DNA of 64,000 nucleotides from positions 13,335,973-13,399,972 of the forward strand of contig OY829648.1 of NCBI GenBank assembly GCA_963691815.1, written 5' to 3'. Each line of letters starts with the position of its first letter. Positions within the stretch are counted from its first letter, which is position 1. Positions 50,921 to 60,900 of this stretch are shown here, piece after piece. Below the pieces are notes generated by a model, which had not been told where the DNA came from, made no database searches, and worked only from the letters and a program-made list of their open reading frames with translations. Made by a program: the position numbers and the translations under genes. Origin of the DNA: Echiichthys vipera. Its lineage: Eukaryota > Chordata > Actinopteri > Perciformes > Trachinidae.

Positions 50921-50995
50921 CAGCCTCAGAAAAAAATGGAACGGTAGGAGTATAATCATAGGAATCATTTGGCAGAATCTTTTCATCACTGGTAG
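50921..50995 (-). ncRNA. snord47: Box C/D snoRNA SNORD47
   Basis: In the last gas5 intron. C box GTGATGA at 50989-50983, D box CTGA at 50929-50926, stem CCAC/GTGG. AAGATTCTGCCAAATGATT and ACCGTTCCATTTT are both hallmarks of U47. Confidence 0.9.
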
Positions 50996-51174
50996 GTGGG
51001 TCTTTTTGATCTGAGATCTTAATGTCTCACTAGTCTAGTATTCACTCATCTAGTTGGAGGACCTTAAATGCTTACCAAGGTCAGGCTTGAAGATCCAGCC
51101 CTTTCCTGGAGGAGGAGGGGAAAAAAAATTCCTTATTACAAGTCAGTGACTTTCTTTTAAAGAATTTGTTCAAT

Positions 51175-51243
51175 GGGTTACTCAGTAACAGATCATCCAC
51201 ATTAAAGTTCAGGTCAGACATTTGTTAGGACATCACTGAACCC
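51175..51243 (-). ncRNA. snord78: Box C/D snoRNA SNORD78
   Basis: In gas5 intron 10. C box AGTGATGT (last base differs from consensus, as in human U78), D box CTGA at 51185-51182, stem GGGTT/AACCC. The shared motif AACAAATGTCTGACCTGAA identifies U78. Confidence 0.84.
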
Positions 51244-51392
51244 TTTTCATTTAGCATCTTGTGGGTGGATTTGCATTCTCACCTCAGGTTGATTTTGTTC
51301 ACACCTGCCTCCAGAGTCAATGATCACCTGTAGAGACAGAACAGCATAAGACAAATATGCACACCAAACATTAGGATGACTATTTAAACACT

Positions 51393-51463
51393 GACCAAAT
51401 CAGCTAGAGCTAATTAACGGACTCCATGGTGTATAGTCAGCTGTCACTTTATCATCACAGGTC
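51393..51463 (-). ncRNA. snord44: Box C/D snoRNA SNORD44
   Basis: In gas5 intron 9. C box TGATGATA, D box CTGA at 51403-51400, stem GACC/GGTC. The guide TTAATTAGCTCTAGCTGA is nearly identical to human U44. Confidence 0.88.
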
Positions 51464-51819
51464 AGTCTACAGGGATCACATTGAGTTTACGACAAAGGCA
51501 AACAACCCAAACACTTTCAGACCCAGATGAGGTGGAGTTCAGGAGAAAACTGGCACAAGTGTAGAGATACACTTTGGTAATGCAAAGCTTAATGACAATG
51601 TAGGAAATTAAAGTAACCATTAATGATGTCAGGTAAATTTAACTAGATACACTCCACTGTCATCTAGGCCCATGGTGCTTGACATTTCTTTTCATGCTCA
51701 CCATGCCGTGTGGTGCATGTTCTTGTCCTGACAGTCACAATCCCACTTGGTCTGCAAGGAGAGAAGAGTTTGTTATAAAACTATGAATAAAAGTACATTC
51801 TTGTTTCTTAAAGAGAATC

Positions 51820-51885
51820 CAGATCAGACTAAACGACAGACTTCCTCAACTGGATCAGAGACCTGATTCACATTCATCACATCTG
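51820..51885 (-). ncRNA. Box C/D snoRNA, not named
   Basis: In gas5 intron 8. C box GTGATGA at 51880-51874, D box CTGA at 51827-51824, terminal stem CAGAT/TCTG, internal D' CTGA after GAATCAGGTCT. The guide before D is GTCTGTCGTTTAGT. I could not match it to a human GAS5 snoRNA. Confidence 0.78.
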
Positions 51886-52039
51886 AATGATATTAGCTTA
51901 ACGTCAATCTGTGACATGATACTTACAAGACAAGGCTGCGCCGATTCCTGACAGCAAGGTCTTACATGTCTGGTTGGGATGAAAGAAGATTTGTTAGCAT
52001 TATGCTTACGACACTTGAGGTTATATTAGCAATACTGCC

Positions 52040-52118
52040 GATACATCAGATAGGAGCGAAAGACAATAGATAGATTCTTCATGGTTAATCCGCTGAACTA
52101 TGCACTCATCATTGTATC
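52040..52118 (-). ncRNA. Box C/D snoRNA, SNORD77/80-type, copy 3
   Basis: In gas5 intron 7. Identical C and D boxes and D guide to the other copies. The D' box is CGGA rather than CAGA, and a four-base insertion (TCTA) lengthens the middle. Overlapping short plus-strand open frames here are shadows of this RNA. Confidence 0.85.
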
Positions 52119-52257
52119 AGACATTCTTAAAGAGTGTTTCACTAGAGCAATGTCTCACCTTCACTTTGCCATTTGGACTGCCAGTCTTGTTTCTGTAAAT
52201 GGGAAAGGTGTTAAAAGCTACCATGGCTACCAAGAAGCCTCGCTAGTCAACAAGGTC

Positions 52258-52334
52258 GATACATCAGATAGGAGCGAAAGACAATAGATATTCTTCACGG
52301 TTAATCTGCTGAACTATGCACTCATCATTGTATC
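52258..52334 (-). ncRNA. Box C/D snoRNA, SNORD77/80-type, copy 2
   Basis: In gas5 intron 6. Same stem, boxes and both guides as copy 1; D' guide GCATAGTTCAG before CAGA. Flanking intron sequence (TTAAAAGCTACC on the plus strand) and the neighbouring exon ending in GTGAAG also resemble those of the next copy, so the whole intron-exon unit was duplicated. Confidence 0.85.
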
Positions 52335-52471
52335 ACAGATAATTAGTTGCACTGCCACTTTTCAACTCACCTTCACGTCGCCTTTTGGACAGCCATGGTC
52401 TCATGTCTGTAAAGAGAGAAATTGTTAAAAGCTACCGTGGATATCAAGAGGCCTCACTGGCCGTTGAGGCC

Positions 52472-52546
52472 GATACATCAGATAGGAGCGAAAGACAAGT
52501 TATTCTTCACGGTTAATCTGTTGAACTATGCACTCATCATTGTATC
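52472..52546 (-). ncRNA. Box C/D snoRNA, SNORD77/80-type, copy 1 (5'-most)
   Basis: In gas5 intron 5. A strong terminal stem GATACA/TGTATC encloses C box ATGATGA and D box CTGA. The D' guide GCATAGTTCAA before CAGA and the D guide GTCTTTCGCTCCTAT are present. The D guide is the one I recall for SNORD80, while the map position is that of human SNORD77. The middle differs from the other copies (AATAACTTGTC). Confidence 0.85.
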
Positions 52547-52710
52547 AGACCAAGACCTGCAAAATGTTCACTTTAAGAACAAAGTTGAACGCACCTTCAG
52601 CTGATCCAAGACCATCCAAAATCAGAGCCCAGCACAGACACCTGCAAGAGCAACGGTAGACATTAGTAAGGCAACATTTAAAAACCATGCAGGCGCTTCT
52701 TTATCCGCAC

Positions 52711-52791
52711 TGCATCAGCAAACAAGTTCTCTTTCACTCTTATTCAGAGAGATTCCCAATTGTTTTGTAAACAAGGTCATCATTAACAGTT
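52711..52791 (-). ncRNA. Box C/D snoRNA, not named
   Basis: In gas5 intron 4. C box ATGATGA at 52783-52777, D box CTGA at 52718-52715, D' box CTGA within ATCTCTCTGAATAAG, weak terminal stem CTG/CAG. The guides (GAACTTGTTTG before D; TTGGGAATCTCT before D') match none I can recall from human GAS5. Confidence 0.75.
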
Positions 52792-52946
52792 TGTTTAAGG
52801 CAAAATCTAGAAGGTAAAATAATCTGGTCTGTTACCTGCTCTGGATGTCATTGAAGAGTCATGTCAATGATTGTGTGCACACCTGCAAGAACAAAATAAA
52901 TTGAGCAATCAAAACCATCTTGGAGTTTGCAGATATCAAGTTGCCT

Positions 52947-53030
52947 GTGCCTCAGATAAATCAACTGGTGGGTTGAAAGTATCGTCATCCATTTGGTCAA
53001 GAGTAGCAAATAAATGTCATCACTGCAGCA
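52947..53030 (-). ncRNA. snord76: Box C/D snoRNA SNORD76
   Basis: In gas5 intron 3, the longest intron after the first. C box GTGATGA (52017-side: 53022-53017), D box CTGA at 52955-52952, internal GGATGACGA as C'. The guide TTTATTTGCTACTCTTGA is the U76 signature. Confidence 0.86.
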
Positions 53031-53383
53031 CAGGGGGAATGTGCAGGATAAAGGCAGAGTGATGCTTCTGGGTGTGAATCTGGACCATACCGCATGCTTT
53101 AAGGGCCAAAAGCCAATGTGCAGCGGTTGAACTAAACTCAGTTAAACTAAGCCAATTCATGGAAAATCTTGGTTCTGCCCATCAGCAACTCAAAGCTTCC
53201 GTTTGAGAAAACTGATCAGGGGACACCCCAGAAGCATTAATCCGGCTTAACTGTTGAGTAAAACTAGACTTACCAGCGTGTCCTCCAGATGTTCACGTCG
53301 CCGCCCTTTCCCTGGGACCTGTGGATAAACTCCTCTTTAGTACCACATCAGTCATCTTATAAGATTAAATCCTAGCTTAGCTC

Positions 53384-53450
53384 AAAGTCTCAGTGTAAAA
53401 ATTCTCAGAAATCACATCTGTCCACTACTCTTAAAAGCATCACTGACTTT
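53384..53450 (-). ncRNA. snord75: Box C/D snoRNA SNORD75
   Basis: In gas5 intron 2. C box GTGATGC, D box CTGA at 53393-53390, and a 6-bp terminal stem AAAGTC/GACTTT. GTGATGCTTTTAAGAGTAG closely resembles human U75, and the position after SNORD74 agrees. Confidence 0.78.
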
Positions 53451-53668
53451 CAGATTGGATACGCAAAAGTTAAAAAGAAAAGTATCTCACCAGCAGGGTG
53501 TTGATGTCGTTCACAGCTTGAAGTCATTTTCAACCTAAAGCAAAGTAGGCAATTTGGTTAGAAAGCTCAAGATATTTTAGATAGTACAATATGCACATTT
53601 AAAAAAGGTAAAAACTAGCAACTATTAGCACATGAACTGTGCAGTTAAGGCCCAGTTTAAGCCTCGCC

Positions 53669-53745
53669 CCATGCGGTCAGAAATGTTGGCATTCTTCACA
53701 GTAATTCAGATGTCCCTACCAACATTTATATCATCATAGTCATGG
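53669..53745 (-). ncRNA. snord74: Box C/D snoRNA SNORD74
   Basis: In gas5 intron 1. C box ATGATGA (tcatca 53731-53736 on the plus strand), D box CTGA at 53680-53677, terminal stem CCATG/CATGG. The D' guide TGTTGGTAGGGACATCTGA is the hallmark of U74. Confidence 0.88.
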
Positions 53746-54073
53746 GAACAGTGCAGCGTAGTGATCATTTATGGATAAAAAAGATTAGCTGCTATGATAG
53801 TTAGCGTATGATCACGCGTAATGAGGCACGTGGCGGAGGCCTGCTGCTACAGTCAGGTCCTCGAGCGCCAGTGTTCACATCCAAGACACGGAAAACTAAC
53901 AAAACGCACAGATTCGGAATAATAAATATATAAACGTAACATCACCACACTCTGAACTGCTAATATTCAACAATGTGCCGAATACGACTATTACAAAATG
54001 ACATGTAAGAGCATGGTAGATAATCACCTGATGAGCAGCCGAGGAATGAGGACCGGCAGAGGGTGCGGAGCGG

Positions 54074-54080
54074 TTTTATA
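54074..54080 (-). promoter_or_regulatory. TATA box of gas5
   Basis: TATAAAA on the minus strand, about 25-30 bp upstream of the pyrimidine-rich start region (GGTCCTCATTCCTCGG, about 54055-54040), in a GC-rich context. A TATA box plus TOP-like start is usual for snoRNA host genes. Confidence 0.75.
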
Positions 54081-54279
54081 CAGGATGTCGCGGTGGCTTA
54101 TGGGAAAATAGTTCACCACTCGCGCCCCTGCTGGCCTGTCGCGTCATTGGAATAATTCTATTATAAATTATATATTTATTTAAAAAATAAATAAATTAAA
54201 ACTACCTTTAAGTCCCTCACCCCTCCAACGTGAGGGAAGTTGTCATACTATAACTGTAAACAATTAAATGAGCTGCAGG

Positions 54280-54280
<1 letters not shown>

Positions 54281-54339
<59 letters not shown>

Positions 54340-54346
54340 GGGGGGG
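54281..54346. repeat. (GT)n microsatellite followed by a G run
   Basis: About 28 GT units run into ten consecutive G residues, about 200 bp upstream of the gas5 TATA box. Confidence 0.95.
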
Positions 54347-54550
54347 AAATCTCCTTCCAGGAAGTCAATGGTAGTGGCCGCATGGTCTGAGTGGAAGCAT
54401 GTTTAAATACATATAACTTGAAAATAAAAATATATTGAACCTCTTAAGAAACACATCTGATATAATTTTGAGAAAAAATATGAATATATCGTCATAAGGA
54501 GATGTCGTGATATCAAACGAAAGGTCTTGGCCTACTGAAATCCACATGCG

Positions 54551-54793
54551 ATGCACAGAGGGACACACTCTGGGCCTAATCCAACAGTTAGAGTCATGCA
54601 TGTATACTCTGATAATGATTACAGTGAGTTTGAGAGTGACAGCGAGGAAGAATTTCTCCCAGAATTAGATGTGGGAGGGAGAAAAACACTAGTGTACCAA
54701 CAATTTCTTACTCCTGGAATAATAATAATCTACATCATACGGTACCAGAATACATTTGAACAGCAGACTGTGACCAAGTGTGGATGGAAGTAA
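54551..54793 (+). pseudogene. Possible relic of a piggyBac-like transposase N-terminus
   Basis: A plus-strand open frame of 80 codons contains SDNDYSEFESDSEEEFLPEL, an acidic DSEEEFLP-type leader seen at the start of many piggyBac-type transposases and their domesticated copies. No catalytic region, terminal repeats or TTAA target pair was found, and the frame breaks soon after. It could also be chance. Confidence 0.3.
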
Positions 54794-54799
54794 GGAGGA

Positions 54800-56630
54800 C
54801 CCTATAAATAATAGTTTTGTACATTTGAGTACTAAAATGTTTTCTTTTGGAAGGAGCTGAAGTATCATCTGAAGATGAACTTATTTAGAGGGAAGAAAGG
54901 GCAACCTCCTGAATACACCTGAGGATGTTTTTCAGCTCACACAGTGGAGAACATGCCATCATTTCAGCTTTATGCACAATCTGATATGCACAATATAACT
55001 GTTCTGAACAAATACTATATATAAACATATTCAAATCTTATGTATTTCACTAAATTATCGTTGTGATTGTTCTTGATGTTTCACTGCCTGCCCTTACAGC
55101 ACATCTGACAATTTTGATCACTGATTCAATATCAGATAGCTCCAATCTTCTCAAAAATAGGATGAAATATTTTGTGATGAATAACATTAATGTAATTTAG
55201 TAGAGGACTAATTAAGTGTTAGTGACCTTGAAAACAGTAGTTTGACTAAAAAATAAAATTAACTCAAGGTCTATTTACTCACTAATTTTTAATTTTTATT
55301 TATTTTTTCTTAGTCAGTGCATATTAAATGACCTAAAACTAAACTTTAATTACACGATGCATTGTACAAAATGTAGTAAGCAAGCAGAAATATAAAAATA
55401 TGTAATCCATATTCGTTTACTCACATATGAATTTTTTCTCAGGATGTCTGTAAATTATGTTACTGAGCTTTTCCAAAAGTTAATCAGAGCTCAGGTTCAG
55501 GTGTGTCAATTGATTTTTAGTAGTTTAGTTAACTAAAAATTTGTTATGAATGAATTCTTGCCATATATTTGTGTCATTAGCTCATTTTCTTCCAGCCACG
55601 TGTTGTAAAAGGGACCAGTCAAAATCTAGTTTTAAGAAAATGACTTGTGTTTTTATCGTACTTACATGGTATTGGCATGTTCACAAAAAAAAGTTCTGTT
55701 CTGGTCTAAATACTGTAAAAAAATTTGACACTAGTTAGTGTTCTTCCAACATAAAGTACTGGTTTGTTTCTGGATAAATGATACAGCTGTCATGTAGTCT
55801 TTCCTCTCTGTCACCGTGTGTTGAGCTCTTTACTTAAACATCACTTGAGGTAATGCTCACCTGAAATAACCATGACAAAATAAACTCATGGAGATTTAAT
55901 ATTATGCATCAATAAACAGGAAAATCTGATACAATCAATGGTTATGATCAAAATGAAATAAAAAATACATTTTGATTGCTCTCTATCAGGCGACACTGAG
56001 TGATACTGAAATGTATGGCAAGGCCTCGATTCAATATAATTCACAAAGACATAACATGGAGGAGAATCGACAAAACAAATTCAGCTTGGAAACTGGATTT
56101 CATTTGACTCGTTTCTAAAGGCATGTTTGGATGCTTTAGAAGAGGATTAAATTCAACAGCTGCAAGATTTAAATTTTTATCATTTGATCTGCATACAGCA
56201 CCAGGAATATGTTTGTATTTATATATCCCATACCAGATATACTGATTCTAACACACAGGTCTTTAAATATTAAGTTAAATGAACCAGATTCAAACGGGCC
56301 AAATATCTAGAACAGACGATAATCAGATCTTGCATGTTAACCACAAACATAACAATAGACTGTGTTTGAGCAGTATTGAGAGATATTCTTGTGCATCTTC
56401 AGGTGAAAATGTTTATTTATGTATTCCATCCAAATATCATGGCATTTAGATCCAACCTATGTAGCTGTAAATAAGAGAATTAATGATGGTTTTAAGAAAG
56501 CAGAGGTGTACAGTAGGATAAATGTTGCCCTCTATGTGGTTATCGTGAAAAAAAAACATTGAAAAAAAAAAGGAACCAGTAAAATACAGTCTGGACTCAT
56601 AGCAGCACTATGAAACAGCAGCAGTGTTTC
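54800..56630. other. AT-rich spacer between gas5 and osbpl9
   Basis: No exon, RNA gene or recognisable repeat is visible on either strand. Confidence 0.5.
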
Positions 56631-56636
56631 AAAAGT

Positions 56637-56711
56637 CTACTGTGGTTCCTCGTTTTCACCCTCCTCACCCTCTGACAACACGTGAACCGTCAGGGTGATC
56701 CACTCCGACAT
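56637..56711 (-). other. Orphan terminal-exon candidate downstream of osbpl9
   Basis: On the minus strand a good acceptor (TCTCCAAACCCACAG) is followed by 24 codons and a TAG: MSEWITLTVHVL, then an acidic end SEGEEGENEEPQ. It lies 1.2 kb beyond the osbpl9 stop. Read as an alternative last exon it would join osbpl9 exon 58642-58507 in phase 0, exactly like the regular 75-nt last exon. No other upstream donor for it was found. Confidence 0.4.
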
Positions 56712-57436
56712 CTGTGGGTTTGGAGAGGGAACGAGGACAGGCGATGTGCAGAACAAATAGGGAGAGTTAGCCTTACGTCCTCATCATGAACCAGAGATCC
56801 AGAAAGGCAAAAATATGTAAACAATCATTTGTTCATAAATGCCTTCAGGTTTAACATGGAAACATTTTTAGAGGATTGTTCTCTGCCCAGATAAAATCCC
56901 TTTAGCCTTTGTATCTAAACCTGTTTGGCATAATGGACCCCGAAATTTGTCCTTTGACAGGCAATGTCATATCTCTATATTGCATATACTCCACAAATCT
57001 ATCACAACTCTCCCAATCAGTGAGTTCAGATGCTATGGCTTATGAAGGGCTCTGGATAACACGTGGGACACAGAACAGTGCGACGGACCACACAGGCGGC
57101 AAAGTTAACGTGAAATGGGAACATAACACCAAAAGGGTAAATGGAATGATTCCTAAAGATGTAAAGCCATCAAGTTCATATCCTCAAATATTTTACACTA
57201 TTGCCAGAAAGAAAAATAAACAAAAACAGCATTGAAAATAAAAAAAGAATATATATTTATATATCCATCATATGTATATCTATATATAAACAGTTACAAC
57301 TAGTTGCAGGCAAGTGGAGAATTTCTCGCCCGCCCCTTTAAGATTCATCCCTTCCGCCGTTATAAGGCTGTCAGACGCTCGGAGGGGGCCGCAGCTTTCT
57401 TTCCTCAGTCAGATTCCCTGAGATGTAGAGCGCCGT

Positions 57437-57456
57437 TTTATTTGTCAAGGTTTATT
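57437..57456 (-). terminator. Two poly(A) signals of osbpl9
   Basis: Two minus-strand AATAAA hexamers (about 57456-57451 and 57442-57437) lie 470-490 nt after the osbpl9 stop. The 3' UTR before them is unusually GC- and CpG-rich (57480-57690). Confidence 0.65.
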
Positions 57457-57925
57457 TGATTTGAACACCATCAACCACACACCCTTGCCTCCCCCTCCCC
57501 CTAAAGACGGTTTGTGTAGGGAAACGAGTGCTGCTCGGGCTCGTCCTGTGAAGCTGATGAAGGGTGTGGCTGTGAAGCTGACGGAGTGAGCTGAGAGACG
57601 AGACGCGTCGACCCTCCCCGTCTCCACTCTGCGCTGCCGAGCCTCGTGTTGGCGGGTATCGGTGGAGGTGGAAGTGACGTCCAAATAAAGAGAGGAGCTT
57701 TTACTAGTTTTCAGGTTAAATCTTCGATGCTTTTCCATTTGATTTCATTCATTTCCATATTGTTGTTTTACAGTCAAATGCAAAGCTGTGTACATATTCA
57801 ATCATCAGTCATTCCAAGGCTTGGAAAAGAAGTGGTTTTGCAAAAGAGTTCTTATGAAGACTCTGTTGTGTGTGCATTTCTTTATGCATATGTATGGTAT
57901 GTGTATCAGAGTGTGCGTAGTCTTC

Positions 57926-60900
57926 TCAGTGCCTCTGAGGGACCAATCTCTTTAATAGAGGCTCATCATAGACCCAGCACTCCCCGTCCTCGTGGAATAG
58001 CTGCAGAAACACATAAGCAATGACATTATTTACACTCAAATATTTGAACTGATCCTAAAATAAAACTGCAAAATGATCTCAGACGCTGAAACAGGTGTTA
58101 GATTGCGAGTTGCCTTCAATATGCTAGTATACAGTATAACGACAACGAGGACTGTGTACAATCTGTAAACTTTAAAATGATTAAAATATAATGATTTTAT
58201 GTTCGCTCATGTTACCAAATTATGTTGGATTTAGATTCAGAATCAGAATGGAAAACACTAATAATTCCCAGGGGAAATTGTTTTTGTTTCAAACGCCAGC
58301 CATACAAACAGCATATTTAACAACAGAAATGGAAAACAGTATATATATCTTATATGTATATATATTACAATGGTAATGTATGTACAGATCAAAAGTACTG
58401 TAATAACGTGCAAAGTAAGATAAAATGTGCAAAAGTCTTTTTTTCAGTCTTTTTACATTAAAAAAAAGCAGATATACAGTACTTATAGGTGAATAGACAG
58501 TCTCACCCTGGTCTCCCACTGCTGCTCGTTCTCCTTCCTCTCTCTGGCTTCAGCTCTCTGTTTCTCCTCCAGTCGGTGTTTGGCTTCTGTTGCTGAATCA
58601 ATGTCTTTCAGCTTCAGGTTCAACGTCACATCTCTCCACAATCTGTTCAATTCAGAGGTTGTATCTGAGTGAGTGACTGCTTCTGGATCCGCCGTTCCAG
58701 GATATGCAAAAGTGCTCAGAACACAACTTATTTTCTCACCTTCGGGATTCGTAGTCGAGCTGGTCTTCCAGCTTTCTGACTTTCTTCTTAATGATGCCTA
58801 TCCTCTTAGTGTCTATGAACACGGTGTTCTCCTTCAAAACACACACAAAACATTAATTTATGTATTCATTTATCGCTAAACTCTTTCCTTTAATAGTGAT
58901 CCACCAGTGCAAATGAATGCCTCCATTTTATTAGGGTTCAGCTAATAAATGATCACTAATTGGAGTGGACATCATCCATGGCATCCATGACCAGGGTGAA
59001 ATCCACATCATGTCCTGCCTGCTGTATGCTCTACTCAGGCAATACCCCTTGCATAAACCTAACAGGGTATTTCAAGTGAGTGAGAATGCGTTTGGCACGG
59101 ACAATCTCCTTTTGAGTGCTACATGTGAGAAAGGGAACATTGTCTGGTGTTCATGTGAGAACACCGCTCTACGTATATTCAATAAGGACATTTGAGGCTC
59201 ATCGAGTTTGAGAATTCATCTCAGTGAAAATTGACCGGAAGTACAATTTTTTGCACATCAAACGCCATACAAGAAAACTGGAAATAAATAGAGATAAAAC
59301 ACGACTCACTCCAGTTGCCCACTTGGCATACATCACTCCGTTCCATTCTCCTTCAATGGAGCAGAAAGACTTCTTGTCATTAGGTGAACTGGAAGAGAAA
59401 TAGAAAAGAATTGTGATATATTATGTTAAAAAGGTCAGGCTTTCTTATCCATGAGTCTTTGAACCAATTTAAAATTGCACTGTGCAACCGCTTTATCTCT
59501 TACAAAATCTCAGCGGTAACCCTGTGCTTCTTTCCTCCGTAGAAGGGTTTGGTGTGGAACACGATGTTGGCACTGTAGCCTGACTTGGAGCATGAGATGT
59601 TGCATTCTCCACCCAGCTCCACCCAGGGCACGGTCAGAATCGACCTGGACAGACAGGCTCAGGTCAGTGACGAATATATCGATGACCAAAGAGATGAAAT
59701 TAAGTGATGACACGCACAGACGCTGGAATATAGTAACATGCACCTGCCATATCCGTTAGGGAAGGTGAGGATGTAATGTTCATCATGCTCCAAACACGAC
59801 ACACAACCTGTAATAAGGCCAGCAAAAAATTACAACAGTGACATTAAGCAGTGACAGTATTTTGGAGTGTATGAAACAGCGCTCTTGAGTACCTTGGCCA
59901 ATATTGTGGACACCTATGGACATGCCTAAGAACTTCGACTTAGTCCAGATGTGAGCGTTGAACTGAATCTTCTTATTTAAACACTCTGCGTAGAATGCAG
60001 AAACTAAAAAAAAGAAGAGAGGAAATATATATTAAGAGATTGTAGAAAAGTGGAAACGTCTCCGTGTAAGGTGATAGTGATGAAAAAAACAAGTCAAACA
60101 ATCTGCCAAACAAAAAGCATTTTCAAGATTAAGATATCCTAATTCCATTTTTGATCATCAGCCTATATATTTTGCTTCATATGTCTTTTGGCCTCTAAAA
60201 AGGTAATTCAAATGTCCAAACGGTTTTTGGATGGGCTGTGTAATCACTCAGCAGAAGAAAGTTGAGCACTCACTGGGTGGGTGGTGAGAGACCTGCTCTG
60301 CCACAAAACACACACTGTTGGATGAAGACCACGGTACTGGACCTTCTGATACCGTCTCCTGGGGCTGGAGGAGGAGGAGAGGGAGTCAGAATAGACACTT
60401 TTTCCCATGTTACACACGTAAAAAGTATGAAAACTCAATCATTGTAGAAGTGTAAACAATATCAAAATGAAAGGTGTGGTATATGTGAATTATAGTCAAG
60501 TTTATTTGTTTAACCAAATACAATTGAGTTAAACATGCCCACAACTGCATTTGAGTCCAAGTGACAGTTAAAGTAGCATTTTTTTTTGCAAATGAAGTGG
60601 TACCTTTTTCCTTTTTTAAACATATTGATACACAAGAAACCCAGCATTAACTAAGAATAAACATTTGTAAGGATGTGTATAAATTGTGTTACTAGTAGGA
60701 TTACAGTCTCGGATGTCAGGCTCCTTCCACTGTTTTGCAAGGTTGATGCTGCTGCATCCAAGTCTACTCAAGATAACTGCGATTGGTTTAAAGAAATATA
60801 AACTGCCCAGAAAATAGTAGCAATAAAGGGGAAAACACGCCACGAGAAACAAGAAAATCAAAAAACAATGTCATAAAATAAAACGATAAGGATAATATGG

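Larger units (their letters stand above)
50430..54052 (-). ncRNA. gas5: gas5, spliced non-coding snoRNA host gene
   Basis: A chain of 12 small exons with GT-AG introns has no conserved reading frame, and every intron carries one box C/D snoRNA. Exons: about 54028-54052, 53491-53534, 53274-53311, 52836-52882, 52595-52641, 52371-52406, 52159-52192, 51927-51947, 51702-51751, 51283-51327, 51076-51106 and about 50430-50846 (AATAAA at 50450-50445). The snoRNAs run 74, 75, 76, unnamed, 77/80 three times, unnamed, 44, 78, 47, which follows the order I recall for human GAS5 (74, 75, 76, 77, 44, 78, 79, 80, 47, 81). Transcription probably starts in the pyrimidine-rich CCTCATTCC stretch near 54050, about 27 nt below a TATA box, as expected for a 5'TOP gene controlled by growth. 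The spliced RNA itself is fast evolving, so exon borders rest on splice signals only. Confidence 0.9.

Noticed and set aside
52040..52546. CRISPR-like direct repeats
   Set aside because: Three repeats of 75-79 bp with C/D boxes, exons between them and a fish context; they are snoRNA gene copies.
52081..52604. Two plus-strand open frames with a repeated protein sequence
   Set aside because: They overlap the triplicated snoRNA units antisense; the repetition is that of the RNA genes.
53086..53260. An additional C/D snoRNA in gas5 intron 3 (TTGCTGATGGGC and CTGAGTTT)
   Set aside because: The C box does not fit well, there is no terminal stem, and the intron already holds SNORD76.
57445..57738. 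Minus-strand open frame of 97 codons beyond the osbpl9 stop
   Set aside because: It lies in the GC-rich 3' UTR before the poly(A) signals and has no acceptor or family resemblance.
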